Made by a program: the position numbers and the translations under genes
The notes under the pieces: generated by a model
Told to the model about the DNA's origin: nothing
Seen by the model: only the letters and a program-made list of their open reading frames with translations
The model's database searches: none
NCBI RefSeq assembly: GCF_030159795.1
Contig: NZ_BSND01000005.1
Coordinates: 434,001 to 498,000, forward strand
Length of the DNA: 64,000 nucleotides
Reading direction: 5' to 3'
Origin: Methylophaga thalassica
GTDB taxonomy: Bacteria > Pseudomonadota > Gammaproteobacteria > Nitrosococcales > Methylophagaceae
Shown here: one piece after another, positions 52,303-60,573 of the stretch
How the letters are laid out: every line of letters starts with the position of its first letter
Position numbering within the stretch: the first letter of the stretch is position 1

Positions 52303-54711
52303 CTAATTTGACTTGGTATTTGATGAAGAGGCGTTTTCCAACTTCAGTGAAGGTTGCTTGTTACTGTTGCCATCAATGTAATCAAGGGCATACCCCATTG
52401 CCTTGTAGCTTTTCTCGCGTTTTTTAAACATGCGTTGCAGCATAGGGAGGGCGCAGTCTACATAGTCGTGAATGGTGACTTGTGTTTTGCCTTCCGATTC
52501 ACGATGAATACGACCAGCATATTGGGCCAATGTACCTTTCCATGCGATGGGCATGGCCAAAAACAACGTATCAAGTCTTGGCAGGTCAAATCCTTCGCCT
52601 ACATATTTTCCTGTTGCGACGACGACTTGAGCCGATTGCAGATGATTGCCAGCGTTCTTGCGTTCGGCAGCTTTCATGGCGCCTTTTAGTACGACAGTGC
52701 TTATACCCATCTCTGTAAGTCGTGAGTGTATGTACTCTGCGTGCTCTCTACGCTCTGTAAGGACTAACGGGTGTCCGCCATTTTGAACACACTCGTAGGC
52801 GTCTGAGACGATTTTTGACGTGCGCTGTTCGTTATCGACGAGCCAGCGGTAGGCATCGCTTATTTTTGGGCGCTCATCTGTTTTTATTAGCTCAGCTGGC
52901 GGTATATCGTAGAGCTGATGAATCATCACGATTTGAGTAAATTGCTCATCAGGGCTTTGTTTCACTTTGTAGCGAATGGGCCCTGCCGCCATAAAAATGA
53001 TCTTTTGATGACCATCTTGTCGCTCAGGTGTTGCTGTTAGGCCCAACACATATTTTGATCTTACTTCGTTGAGTACCATTTCAAACCTTGGTGCAGATAG
53101 GTGGTGGCATTCGTCAACAAGAATGTGGCCATAGTCTTGGATGAGAGGCGTGATGGAGTTGTCTTTTTTATTGACCAAGCTTTGGTAGGTGGCTATGTCG
53201 ATAATGCCACTCGGCTTTCTTTTACCTCCGCCTATACTGCCAATGGTTACTTCGGGTAGGAACGTGCGTAAGCGCTCTTGCCATTGTTCGAGTAGTTGTC
53301 GGCTATGAACCAGTATTAGGGTATTTACCTTGCGTTTTACGATCATACCAATGGCTGTAACCGTTTTTCCAAATGCGGTGGGCGCATGCAAAATACCAAA
53401 GTCGTGTTTAGATATTGCGGCCACTGCGTCACGCTGGTTCTTTCGCAAAGTGAACTCGGGGCTAAGTTTCAATAATGGTTTGCCGGTTTCACGCTTATCG
53501 ACAAATAGTGGAGAAAGATTATGTTCTTGTAGCAAAGCAATCGCGTCATCGAGACAGCCTCGCGGTAGTGCGAGATAACCATTTTCGATACGAGCACAGG
53601 AAATAAACCTTGGAATATCATGGGTTGAAAAGCGCAACGCTTGTGTTTTAAAAAACACAGGATTAGAAAAACTCGCTAATCGCTTTAGTCCTGCCAGTAG
53701 TGGCCCAGGTAACTCGTTCATCAAAAAGTAGATGTGGTTGGCCAAGGTAATGGTCACGTTTTTCGGCAAAGACTCTAATTTTATTGGTGCGGCTTTGGCC
53801 GTGATTTCCCAAGGAGGGCGGTTGTCTGTTAGCCCTTGTTCGGACAGCAATAGGGTATTGGGTGAAATGGTTGTTATGAGTTGATCAATACTCGACTGAG
53901 TGAGCGTTTTAAGCCCAGCAAGGTACTGCCATTGATCATCGATGGCATTCAGATCACTGTCAACAAAGCAACTACGGCCTGAAAGGCGAGCCTCCTTTTG
54001 AAGTGGTAGCGCAATGAGATTGCCAAACCCGCCTTCAGGAAGTACATCTTGGTTAGGAAAGAGCCTGTCATAGGAGTCAAACGATAGATTTGGAAATATT
54101 TCCATGGCTTTATCAAGCAAAGCGAAACCCAGTGCCCGAGCTTGGTTCGCCGGGATATTGGTTTCAAAAAAGATCCATAAGTGCGCCCCGTTGCCAGAAC
54201 GCGAGATTTCTATCGCGTGGGGAATATCAAACGCTTGGCACGCTTTAGACATTGCTTTGACTTCTTCTTGCCAACAGCCTTTGTCAAAATCGGCTGCCAA
54301 CAAATAGCACGTATTATCTTTCAGTAAGGGATACAGTCCCACCACTTGATGACCGGCAAGGTGCCTGTAAATAATGCGCTCGTTTAGTTCGCTAAACTTT
54401 CGGTGTGAACAGTCTTGGCATTTAATGCGGGGTTTGTTGCAAACCCCGTTTACCCATTCATTATCACAGGCTACGGAGTAGCCACTTCGGCCCTGTTGGT
54501 TTTGCCAACGATTGGCAAAGATATCCTCTCGTCCACGAAATCGTTGTCTGAACAGGGCGACCTTTTGTGCTGGCGTGAATGTCTGTACTGAACGCTCGTT
54601 TTGAGCGCTACGCAAAGTCTCTCTTAATGCGAGAAGCTGCTGCTTTTCATTTTCAAGCTCAGCTAGCCTGTTATCAATAGCAGAAATGTTTGGGTAGCGA
54701 GCATCATTCAT
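52303..54711 (-). CDS. TOTE-type primase-helicase
   Basis: 802 residues. A short coiled coil (about 15-40) is followed by an archaeo-eukaryotic primase of the TOTE conflict class: four Cys near 82-101 (zinc), AADFDKGCW (139-147) with the metal-binding Asp pair, SRSGNGAHLWIFF (170-182) and GNLIALPLQ (230-238). An SF2 helicase follows: APTAFGKT (443-450), VDECHH (532-537), GLTATPERQDG. TOTE proteins are predicted to act in conflicts between hosts and invading DNA. The nuclease domain often found with them is not seen. First gene upstream on its strand is higA. Confidence 0.85.
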   Translation of the reverse strand: MNDARYPNISAIDNRLAELENEKQQLLALRETLRSAQNERSVQTFTPAQKVALFRQRFRGREDIFANRWQNQQGRSGYSVACDNEWVNGVCNKPRIKCQDCSHRKFSELNERIIYRHLAGHQVVGLYPLLKDNTCYLLAADFDKGCWQEEVKAMSKACQAFDIPHAIEISRSGNGAHLWIFFETNIPANQARALGFALLDKAMEIFPNLSFDSYDRLFPNQDVLPEGGFGNLIALPLQKEARLSGRSCFVDSDLNAIDDQWQYLAGLKTLTQSSIDQLITTISPNTLLLSEQGLTDNRPPWEITAKAAPIKLESLPKNVTITLANHIYFLMNELPGPLLAGLKRLASFSNPVFFKTQALRFSTHDIPRFISCARIENGYLALPRGCLDDAIALLQEHNLSPLFVDKRETGKPLLKLSPEFTLRKNQRDAVAAISKHDFGILHAPTAFGKTVTAIGMIVKRKVNTLILVHSRQLLEQWQERLRTFLPEVTIGSIGGGKRKPSGIIDIATYQSLVNKKDNSITPLIQDYGHILVDECHHLSAPRFEMVLNEVRSKYVLGLTATPERQDGHQKIIFMAAGPIRYKVKQSPDEQFTQIVMIHQLYDIPPAELIKTDERPKISDAYRWLVDNEQRTSKIVSDAYECVQNGGHPLVLTERREHAEYIHSRLTEMGISTVVLKGAMKAAERKNAGNHLQSAQVVVATGKYVGEGFDLPRLDTLFLAMPIAWKGTLAQYAGRIHRESEGKTQVTIHDYVDCALPMLQRMFKKREKSYKAMGYALDYIDGNSNKQPSLKLENASSSNTKSN

Positions 54712-54736
54712 AACAAACTAATTTTGATTCGAAGCA

Positions 54737-55108
54737 CTATGAAGCGCGAACTTGCGGCGGCTTGATCAGCGACTCTGCTGGAATACCTAGCCCTTCATGA
54801 AGTTTCCAAATCATTTTTAGCGTGAGTGATCGCTTATGGTTTAGGATTTCATAAACACGATTGCTTTTACCTATCATGGGTTCAAGATCTTTAACCGTTA
54901 AGCCTTTGCGCTCCATCTCAAACTTTATTGCCTCAACAGGGTCTGGCAAATCCATTGGAAAATGCTTTGCTTCGTAGGCCTCGACTAACGTAACCAAAAT
55001 GTCCAGCTTTTCGCCTTCAATGGTATCTGGCTCCGCCATCATTAGGTTTTCGATGTCGTTTAATGCCGCGCGGTAGTCGGCATCTGTTTTAATAGGTCTG
55101 ATGTCCAT
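54737..55108 (-). CDS. higA: HigA-like antitoxin
   Basis: 123 residues with an acidic N-terminal part and a C-terminal helix-turn-helix (about 65-120: FEMERKGLTVKDLEPMIGKS then LNHKRSLTLKMIWKLHEGLG). It follows the toxin gene after 31 bases, the reversed toxin-first order typical of higBA. It would neutralise HigB and repress the operon through the palindrome at 55454-55470. Confidence 0.88.
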   Translation of the reverse strand: MDIRPIKTDADYRAALNDIENLMMAEPDTIEGEKLDILVTLVEAYEAKHFPMDLPDPVEAIKFEMERKGLTVKDLEPMIGKSNRVYEILNHKRSLTLKMIWKLHEGLGIPAESLIKPPQVRAS

Positions 55109-55139
55109 TATATTTACCTCTTGTTACTACCTTTTGGCT

Positions 55140-55442
55140 TCAAATCGTTTGCACATCAATTTTATCGTATTGTGCATGGCTGCCGATAAACCGTATGTAA
55201 ACCACCTTGTAGGCATAATTGATCCAAACGACTAATCGGTATTTATTACCGGCAATGTTAAACACGACACGCCCATCTTTGAGGATGCTGGCATTTCTAA
55301 AGTCCTGTTTCACATCCGCCGGTGATCCCCAATCAGCGTTTAATGCATGCCTATACCACGCTAACGTTGGCTCTTTCGCGTCAATGTATTCTGGGCTGTC
55401 TTCCCAAAATGTTTTTAAGGTTGATAGTGCGATAATTCTCAT
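55140..55442 (-). CDS. higB: HigB-like mRNA interferase toxin
   Basis: 100 residues, RelE-fold HigB type. Recognised by the start MRIIALSTLKTFWEDSPEY, the middle FNIAGNKYRLVVWINYAYK and the end VYIRFIGSHAQYDKID; His in GSHAQYD is the conserved C-terminal catalytic-region residue. It cleaves mRNA on the ribosome. First gene of the pair, 12 bases downstream of its operator. Confidence 0.9.
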   Translation of the reverse strand: MRIIALSTLKTFWEDSPEYIDAKEPTLAWYRHALNADWGSPADVKQDFRNASILKDGRVVFNIAGNKYRLVVWINYAYKVVYIRFIGSHAQYDKIDVQTI

Positions 55443-55453
55443 AAACAGATGTT

Positions 55454-55470
55454 AGTCCCATATTGGGACT
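55454..55470 (-). promoter_or_regulatory. higBA operator
   Basis: Perfect palindrome AGTCCCA-TAT-TGGGACT, 12 bases before the higB start. Position and symmetry suit autorepression by HigA. Confidence 0.75.
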
Positions 55471-55637
55471 TTTGCAAGTTTGGCATTTTTGATGCGGTTA
55501 GGAGTTCTTATAGCATCCCCGATTGCCCCATTCCTTGGGGCGGTTCAAACTCCTCTTATTCACCTTCTAAAGCTTGTGGTATCAAGTGTTGCCCCATTGT
55601 CCCAAATGCCCACAGTAAGTGAGCAAATGGGGGCTTG

Positions 55638-55976
55638 CTAATTTCGCCTGATTGGCTTTTTTGGCATACGGCTGCGTTTGCCATCGAAGAACGCCAATAC
55701 TCTGAACCAATAGAGGGATTCTTCATAACCTAGGCTATACGTTGGGCGTGCAGGCGGTATGAGTCCTAGTTTACGTCCTAGGCTGACAATCACGTAGAAC
55801 GTGAGTTTTAGCGTCAGCCACGGGGCGAGAACCACCAATGTCGTCAGGCAATATCGGGTAAGTGTGTAGCCTGCGCCATGAGATTGCTCGAGTAAAACAA
55901 TGCCAATACACCAGCCAAGGCCTGCCAGCATGGCTATTGGAAAGGTAATGGGGGCGAGTCGCATCATCAGTTGCAT
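55638..55976 (-). CDS. Small membrane protein co-transcribed with the integrase
   Basis: 112 residues from the ATG at 55976, with GAGAGGG upstream. Two hydrophobic segments (about 6-29 and 41-63) and a basic C-terminus (KRSRMPKKPIRR). Family not recognised. Its start lies 1 base after the integrase stop, so both are on one transcript; a role in transfer or maintenance is only a guess. Confidence 0.65.
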   Translation of the reverse strand: MQLMMRLAPITFPIAMLAGLGWCIGIVLLEQSHGAGYTLTRYCLTTLVVLAPWLTLKLTFYVIVSLGRKLGLIPPARPTYSLGYEESLYWFRVLAFFDGKRSRMPKKPIRRN

Positions 55977-55977
55977 G

Positions 55978-57234
55978 TTAACGCCCTCTCGTGTTGTGCT
56001 GTGAAGCGGGCTCAAAGTTCACCAGCGGTTCAACCACATCAGCCACGGTTTGATGGGCAATACGGCGCTCTTCAAAGTAATCGTGGCGGTCGTAGATGCC
56101 CTCAACGCCTTTTAGCTTATGGTTAAGACAGCGTTCGGCCACGTTGCCTGCAATGCCTAAAGAGGCGGCAAGGCTGCGAAAGGTGCGGCGCAAATCGTGT
56201 ACGGTGAAGTGTTCAAGTTTGCCCATTTTATTGGGTGGCTGCTTTTTGCGCCCAGGCTCGCGACCAAAGAGTTTAGAAATGGCACGGTTTAGCGTATCTG
56301 GCCCCATATGTGGACGATGGCTTGCTCGTCTGGCAGGGAAAACATAAGGCGAGCCACAAGCGCGGATTTGCAGCTCGTTAAACCAGACAATGGCTTGGCG
56401 TGGTAAGGGAATGCTTATCGGCACGCCAGTTTTACTTCGTTCCTTGGGTAGGTCCCACACGCCCGTGGTTAAATCCATTTCACGCCACATGGCTTCGCAT
56501 AGTTCGCTTTTGCGCACGCCCAACACCAAAAACAGGCAGCAAGCGAGGTAGTTATCGCGGCCAAAGCTATTGATATGGGTATGGAACACACTGAAGGCGT
56601 AGTGAATTTCCTCTTTGCTGAGCATCCTGTCTTTACTGGACTCCACGCCACCGGCATCGTCCACGGTAAATGCAGCGGCTGGGTTGTTCAGGGTTAAGTC
56701 GAGCTTTATCGCATGTCGAAACAGCTGCTTCATGTACATCAAGGTATCGTTGGCGATGGTAGGGCGGTTACTTTCTCGAATGCGCTCTAATACTTCGCGC
56801 ACATGTGTTGGCCGCACTGCTTGGATAGGGAGTTGACCAATCACGGGGGCAATCTCTTTGGTAAAAACACGTTTGGGTATATTTGGATGTTTTAACCGGC
56901 GACTTAAGTCTTTGGCATACCAGTCTTGAAACAGCTGACTGACATTTTGGATCTCTGGGATGGTTTCAATAGCACGGATTGCTAATGGGTCTTCACCTTG
57001 CTGAAGTTGTAGCTGCATTTTAGATGATTCAAGTCGAGCCTCTGCTAAGGTCATGCTTGGATATTGACCGAGCGTGGCTTCTCGTCGTCCGTTTAGGCTG
57101 GTATACCTTAGCATCCAATACGGCATGCCAGATTTTCTTACGCAAAAATATAGGCCATTCCCATCACTGTATTTTTTGTTTGCTGTTGCGGTGCGAGCAT
57201 AAGACTGCACCTGAGTTGCGGTTAGTTTTGCCAT
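55978..57234 (-). CDS. int: P4-type tyrosine integrase
   Basis: 418 residues. The N-terminal DUF4102 arm-binding domain (about 1-90; DGNGLYFCVRKSG, LGQYPSMTLAEAR) precedes the core. Catalytic residues are visible as LGVRKSEL (Arg241), HDLRR (His346, Arg349), LNHK (His372) and the nucleophile in GIYDRH (Tyr381). It should catalyse recombination at the 3' end of yicC, 352 bases away, and its own attachment-site arm repeats flank the gene. Confidence 0.95.
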   Translation of the reverse strand: MAKLTATQVQSYARTATANKKYSDGNGLYFCVRKSGMPYWMLRYTSLNGRREATLGQYPSMTLAEARLESSKMQLQLQQGEDPLAIRAIETIPEIQNVSQLFQDWYAKDLSRRLKHPNIPKRVFTKEIAPVIGQLPIQAVRPTHVREVLERIRESNRPTIANDTLMYMKQLFRHAIKLDLTLNNPAAAFTVDDAGGVESSKDRMLSKEEIHYAFSVFHTHINSFGRDNYLACCLFLVLGVRKSELCEAMWREMDLTTGVWDLPKERSKTGVPISIPLPRQAIVWFNELQIRACGSPYVFPARRASHRPHMGPDTLNRAISKLFGREPGRKKQPPNKMGKLEHFTVHDLRRTFRSLAASLGIAGNVAERCLNHKLKGVEGIYDRHDYFEERRIAHQTVADVVEPLVNFEPASQHNTRGR

Positions 57235-57255
57235 CGTTTGTTACTCTATATTCCT

Positions 57256-57467
57256 AAGAAATCGTTAAAATTTGCTCACCATTGCCCACCACTGTTTGTT
57301 TATCGATTGATTCGATAGTTGAGTGATTGAACAATCTGCAAGCAGCACGATAAGTGGAGATGGCATAAGGCGGTGGTGAGATAGATGCAAAAATCTGCTC
57401 ACCAGATATCTTGACTTTTTGCTTATTGAGTCAAAAAAACAGGACTTGCCCACCATTTTGCCCACCA
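57256..57467. repeat. Arm-type integrase/excisionase repeats, right end
   Basis: TGCCCACCA at 57283-57291, 57447-57455 and 57459-57467, and a variant TGCTCACCA at 57273. AAGAAATCGTT at 57256-57266 matches 31925-31935. The pair 57447/57459 has the same 12-base spacing as the left pair. These lie between the integrase and yicC and complete the attachment region. Confidence 0.65.
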
Positions 57468-57520
57468 CTTAAACAGCAACTGGTAACGGACATCTGCAAA
57501 CCGATATGGACGGGGAAAAT

Positions 57521-57557
57521 AAAAAAGCCCTGTATTTACAAGCAAATAACAGGGCTT
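57521..57557 (-). terminator. Island-borne terminator for yicC
   Basis: On the minus strand AAGCCCTGT and ACAGGGCTT form a 9-bp stem over a 15-base loop, followed by a T-rich run (TTTTTATTTT). It lies 28 bases after the yicC stop and inside the island, so the island supplies a new terminator for the disrupted gene. Confidence 0.75.
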
Positions 57558-57585
57558 CTAAGACATTCTTGGACGGGTAAAAAAA

Positions 57586-58458
57586 CTATTCGATGTTTTG
57601 AATTTGCTCACGCATCTGTTCGATTAATACTTTCAGATCAACTGAGTATCGTGTGGTATCAGTATCAATCGATTTAGAGCCTAATGTATTGGCTTCACGG
57701 TTTAATTCCTGCATCAGAAAATCGAGTCGGCGACCGATAGGCTCATTCCGTTTCAATGTATGTTTCACTTCATTCACATGATTCTGTAAACGATCGATTT
57801 CTTCTGCCACATCGGCTTTTTGCGCCAATAGCACCATTTCCTGCTCAAGCCGCTCGGGTTCCAGACTCACCTCAAGCTCAGCAATCCGGTCTGATAATTT
57901 TTGTCGATGGCTGGCAAGAATGTCTGGCAGACGAATTTTAGTTTGTTCTGCAATATCGTTGATTTGCTCACAGCGTTGAATAATCATCTGTTCCAGCGCT
58001 GCACCTTCTCGCTCGCGGGTTGCCACTAAATCATCCAGCGCGTGTTTTAAAGAATTCAATACGGTTGCTTGTAAAGCATCCTGATCCAGACTTTCAGTCT
58101 GAATGACGCCAGGCCATTGCATCACCCGTAAGATATCAATCGGCGCCGCATTATCAGTAAAAGAAGCCAGCTGTTGATAGTTTTCCATAACAGTTTTAGC
58201 CAGGTCGACATTCATTTGTAATGCATTCTGCGCTTGCTCAGGCACACGATAGCGTAATGCGACTTCCACCTTACCCCGACTCAGCGTGTCGCTGATCAGT
58301 TTGCGCATCGCCATTTCAAACGGACGAAAACTTTCTTCTAAACGAAAAGACACTTCCAGATAACGATGATTTACTGAGCGAATTTCCCAGCTCAAGCTGC
58401 CAAGCTCAGTTTGCTCCTCATGGCGGGCAAAGGCGGTCATACTTCGTGTCACAATCAT
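57586..58458 (-). CDS. yicC: YicC family endoribonuclease-like protein
   Basis: 290 residues of the YicC/DUF1732 family. It starts MIVTRSMTAFARHE with the family MTxxxR pattern; EIRSVNHRYLEVSFRL (about 26-41) and QELNREANTLGSKS (about 251-264) are highly conserved. YicC in E. coli is reported to be an RNase acting on small RNAs. The last seven codons are supplied by the island but encode the same EQIQNIE ending, so the protein is intact. Divergent from rph. Confidence 0.93.
   Translation of the reverse strand: MIVTRSMTAFARHEEQTELGSLSWEIRSVNHRYLEVSFRLEESFRPFEMAMRKLISDTLSRGKVEVALRYRVPEQAQNALQMNVDLAKTVMENYQQLASFTDNAAPIDILRVMQWPGVIQTESLDQDALQATVLNSLKHALDDLVATREREGAALEQMIIQRCEQINDIAEQTKIRLPDILASHRQKLSDRIAELEVSLEPERLEQEMVLLAQKADVAEEIDRLQNHVNEVKHTLKRNEPIGRRLDFLMQELNREANTLGSKSIDTDTTRYSVDLKVLIEQMREQIQNIE
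57599..57610. other. attR: Attachment site, right end of island
   Basis: TGAATTTGCTCA inside the last codons of yicC, identical to 31869-31880. Bases to the left belong to the island, bases to the right to the chromosome. Confidence 0.8.
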
Positions 58459-58535
58459 GTCCTATTTCTGAATTAATCTGACATCTTACAGAAAACCATT
58501 GATAAAAAGCATCTGCGGCAGTGATTTAGGGCAGG

Positions 58536-58541
58536 TATAAT
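58536..58541 (+). promoter_or_regulatory. Probable -10 box of rph
   Basis: TATAAT 30 bases before the rph start, in the divergent yicC-rph spacer. A good -35 box at the right distance was not found. Confidence 0.4.
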
Positions 58542-58570
58542 AGGTTAAATTTGACTGAGGAAAAGCGAAT

Positions 58571-59290
58571 ATGCGTCCAAGTGGTCGTCAAGCCAATGAA
58601 TTAAGACACGTCAATATCACCCGTAACTACACCAAACATGCCGAAGGCTCAGTACTGGTAGAGTTCGGTGACACCAAAGTACTTTGTACTGCAACCGTTG
58701 AAGAACGTATTCCACAATTCTTACGCGGTACAGGTGAAGGTTGGGTGACCGCTGAATATGGCATGCTTCCACGCTCTACCGGTAGCCGCATGCAACGTGA
58801 AGCGGCCAGAGGAAAACAAGGCGGCCGTACAATGGAAATTCAACGCCTTATTGGACGCTCATTACGCGCAGCCATTGATCTGAAATCATTAGGTGAGCGC
58901 AGTATTACCATTGACTGCGATGTGATTCAGGCCGATGGTGGTACTCGTACAGCCTCTATCACGGGTGCTTATGTTGCATTACACGATGCCATCAGCCATT
59001 TACTCAACACCAGAAAGCTGAAATCCAGTCCCCTACATGGTCAAGTTGCTTCAATTTCCGTCGGTATCTATAACGGCACACCGGTTTTGGATTTGGACTA
59101 TGATGAAGACTCATCTGCAGAAACTGATATGAATGTGGTCATGAACGATGCAGGCGCTTATATCGAATTACAAGGCACCGCTGAAGGACATGCCTTCCGA
59201 GCTGAAGAATTACAATCCATGTTGGATCTGGCTAGTCATGGCATCAGTCAGCTTATGGAAAAACAACGGGAAGTACTGGCAGTATCATGA
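58571..59290 (+). CDS. rph: RNase PH
   Basis: 239 residues. Phosphorolytic 3'-5' exoribonuclease trimming tRNA precursors. [20 protein letters not shown] at the start, [20 protein letters not shown] (about 66-85) and the [19 protein letters not shown] stretch are diagnostic. It overlaps rdgB by 4 bases. Divergent from yicC, a conserved gammaproteobacterial pairing. Confidence 0.97.
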   Translation: MRPSGRQANELRHVNITRNYTKHAEGSVLVEFGDTKVLCTATVEERIPQFLRGTGEGWVTAEYGMLPRSTGSRMQREAARGKQGGRTMEIQRLIGRSLRAAIDLKSLGERSITIDCDVIQADGGTRTASITGAYVALHDAISHLLNTRKLKSSPLHGQVASISVGIYNGTPVLDLDYDEDSSAETDMNVVMNDAGAYIELQGTAEGHAFRAEELQSMLDLASHGISQLMEKQREVLAVS

Positions 59291-59892
59291 AAAAAATCGT
59301 CTTAGCGACCGGCAATCAAGGCAAGCTTCGTGAGTTTGCAGAAATACTCGCCCCTCTCAAAATCGACATCGTCTCGCAAGCCGATCTTGGTGTCATTGAG
59401 GCTGAGGAAACCGGTTTAAGCTTTGTCGAAAATGCCATCATCAAGGCTCGCAATGCCTGTAAACAGACTGGCCTTGCAGCCATTGCTGATGACTCTGGTA
59501 TTGAAGTAGATGCCCTGCGCGGTGCGCCGGGCATTTATTCTTCTCGCTATGCCGGTAAGTCTGCCACAGATAAAGACAATATTGCTGCTCTGTTAGACGC
59601 ACTGAAAGATGTACCGGCTTCTGAGCGCAGCGCCCGTTTTCAATGCGTTATTGTCTTCATGCGTCATGCTGACGATCCGACACCCCTGATATTTCACGGT
59701 AGTTGGCAAGGTCAAATAATGACAGAAGCCGTTGGCGAAGCAGGTTTTGGTTATGATCCGATCTTTTTTGTTCCTGAAACGGGCTGCAGTGCAGCAGAAC
59801 TTAGCTCAGAACAAAAACATGCGATCAGCCACCGTGGCCAAGCAATGCATCGTTTTGTGGAAGAATTCCCATACAATCGCCATCAGTTTTGA
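59287..59892 (+). CDS. rdgB: dITP/XTP pyrophosphatase
   Basis: 201 residues of the Ham1/RdgB family. [13 protein letters not shown] (about 5-17), [11 protein letters not shown] and [12 protein letters not shown] (about 67-92), and the FGYDPIF...SHRGQAM end are the substrate pocket motifs. It removes non-canonical purine triphosphates. Overlaps the rph stop by four bases. Confidence 0.96.
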   Translation: MKKIVLATGNQGKLREFAEILAPLKIDIVSQADLGVIEAEETGLSFVENAIIKARNACKQTGLAAIADDSGIEVDALRGAPGIYSSRYAGKSATDKDNIAALLDALKDVPASERSARFQCVIVFMRHADDPTPLIFHGSWQGQIMTEAVGEAGFGYDPIFFVPETGCSAAELSSEQKHAISHRGQAMHRFVEEFPYNRHQF

Positions 59893-59919
59893 TCACATTT
59901 TTAGCTACTATTTAATGTG

Positions 59920-60573
59920 ATGCTTCGATACCGGACTCCATTCATCACGCTATTTTTAGCTTTATCAGCTTGTTCATCCCCTTACGCTGAGCATCCTATA
60001 AAACCGATCCGTAGTAGTCAGAGCCTGAATGATATATGGGACAATGATTATCGTTTTTTTATTGGTCATCCCACTCCCGATCGTTTTTCAGTCTGTCACA
60101 GCATGAGCTGCTATAAAATCAGTGAAGCGAGCATTAATAAGCAGGATTGGCAGAACATTCTCACACTGTTTGCCAACAACGACAGTGCTGAAGATGAACG
60201 TCATGCAGTTCAACAAGCCATTGCCAGTTTAGAATTTCTGGTCGGAATACAGATTAGCAGCCAGCATGATTTAGCTCGTAACCAGATAGCGTCTAATCGT
60301 TATGGTCAGATGGACTGTGTTGATGAGGCCACCAATACCAGTGTCTATCTGCGTATGCTTGAAAATGCCGGTGTTTTAACATGGCATACTACCGCTTCAC
60401 GTATGTCACGAGGTATTTTTCAGGGTCAGGCGCCACACAACACGGCAACGATGATTGATACGCAAACGCAGATCCGTTATGCCGTAGACTCGTGGTTTTA
60501 TGAAAATGGAAAAGCCCCCGTCATTATCAATCTGGATAAATGGATGTCAGGCTGGGAACCGGAACAACAATAA
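59920..60573 (+). CDS. Hypothetical lipoprotein
   Basis: 217 residues. A signal peptide with lipobox LSAC (ITLFLALSACSS) predicts a membrane-anchored periplasmic protein. The central GQMDCVDEATNTSVYLRML and the later HNTATMIDT contain Cys, Asp and His, reminiscent of a papain-like or transglutaminase-like fold, but this is unproven. An in-frame GTG at 59917 is an alternative start. Its stop overlaps the hemW ATG (TAATG). Confidence 0.75.
   Translation: MLRYRTPFITLFLALSACSSPYAEHPIKPIRSSQSLNDIWDNDYRFFIGHPTPDRFSVCHSMSCYKISEASINKQDWQNILTLFANNDSAEDERHAVQQAIASLEFLVGIQISSQHDLARNQIASNRYGQMDCVDEATNTSVYLRMLENAGVLTWHTTASRMSRGIFQGQAPHNTATMIDTQTQIRYAVDSWFYENGKAPVIINLDKWMSGWEPEQQ

Larger units (their letters stand above)
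31869..57610. mobile_element. Genomic island integrated in yicC
   Basis: About 25.7 kb between two copies of the yicC 3' end. It holds a P4-type tyrosine integrase at its right end, an AlpA regulator, a DUF927 ATPase, hipBA-like and higBA-like toxin-antitoxin pairs, a type I restriction-modification operon with extra genes, and a TOTE-type primase-helicase. Integrase-site-like repeats (TGCCCACCA) occur inside both ends. yicC is a known insertion site of mobilizable islands in Vibrio and related bacteria (MGI family, mobilised by SXT/R391 elements, as I recall it); membership of that family is not shown here. No conjugation genes or capsid genes were recognised. Confidence 0.88.

Noticed and set aside
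31869-57610. Island as a prophage or conjugative element
   Set aside because: No capsid, tail, terminase, relaxase or type IV secretion genes were recognised.
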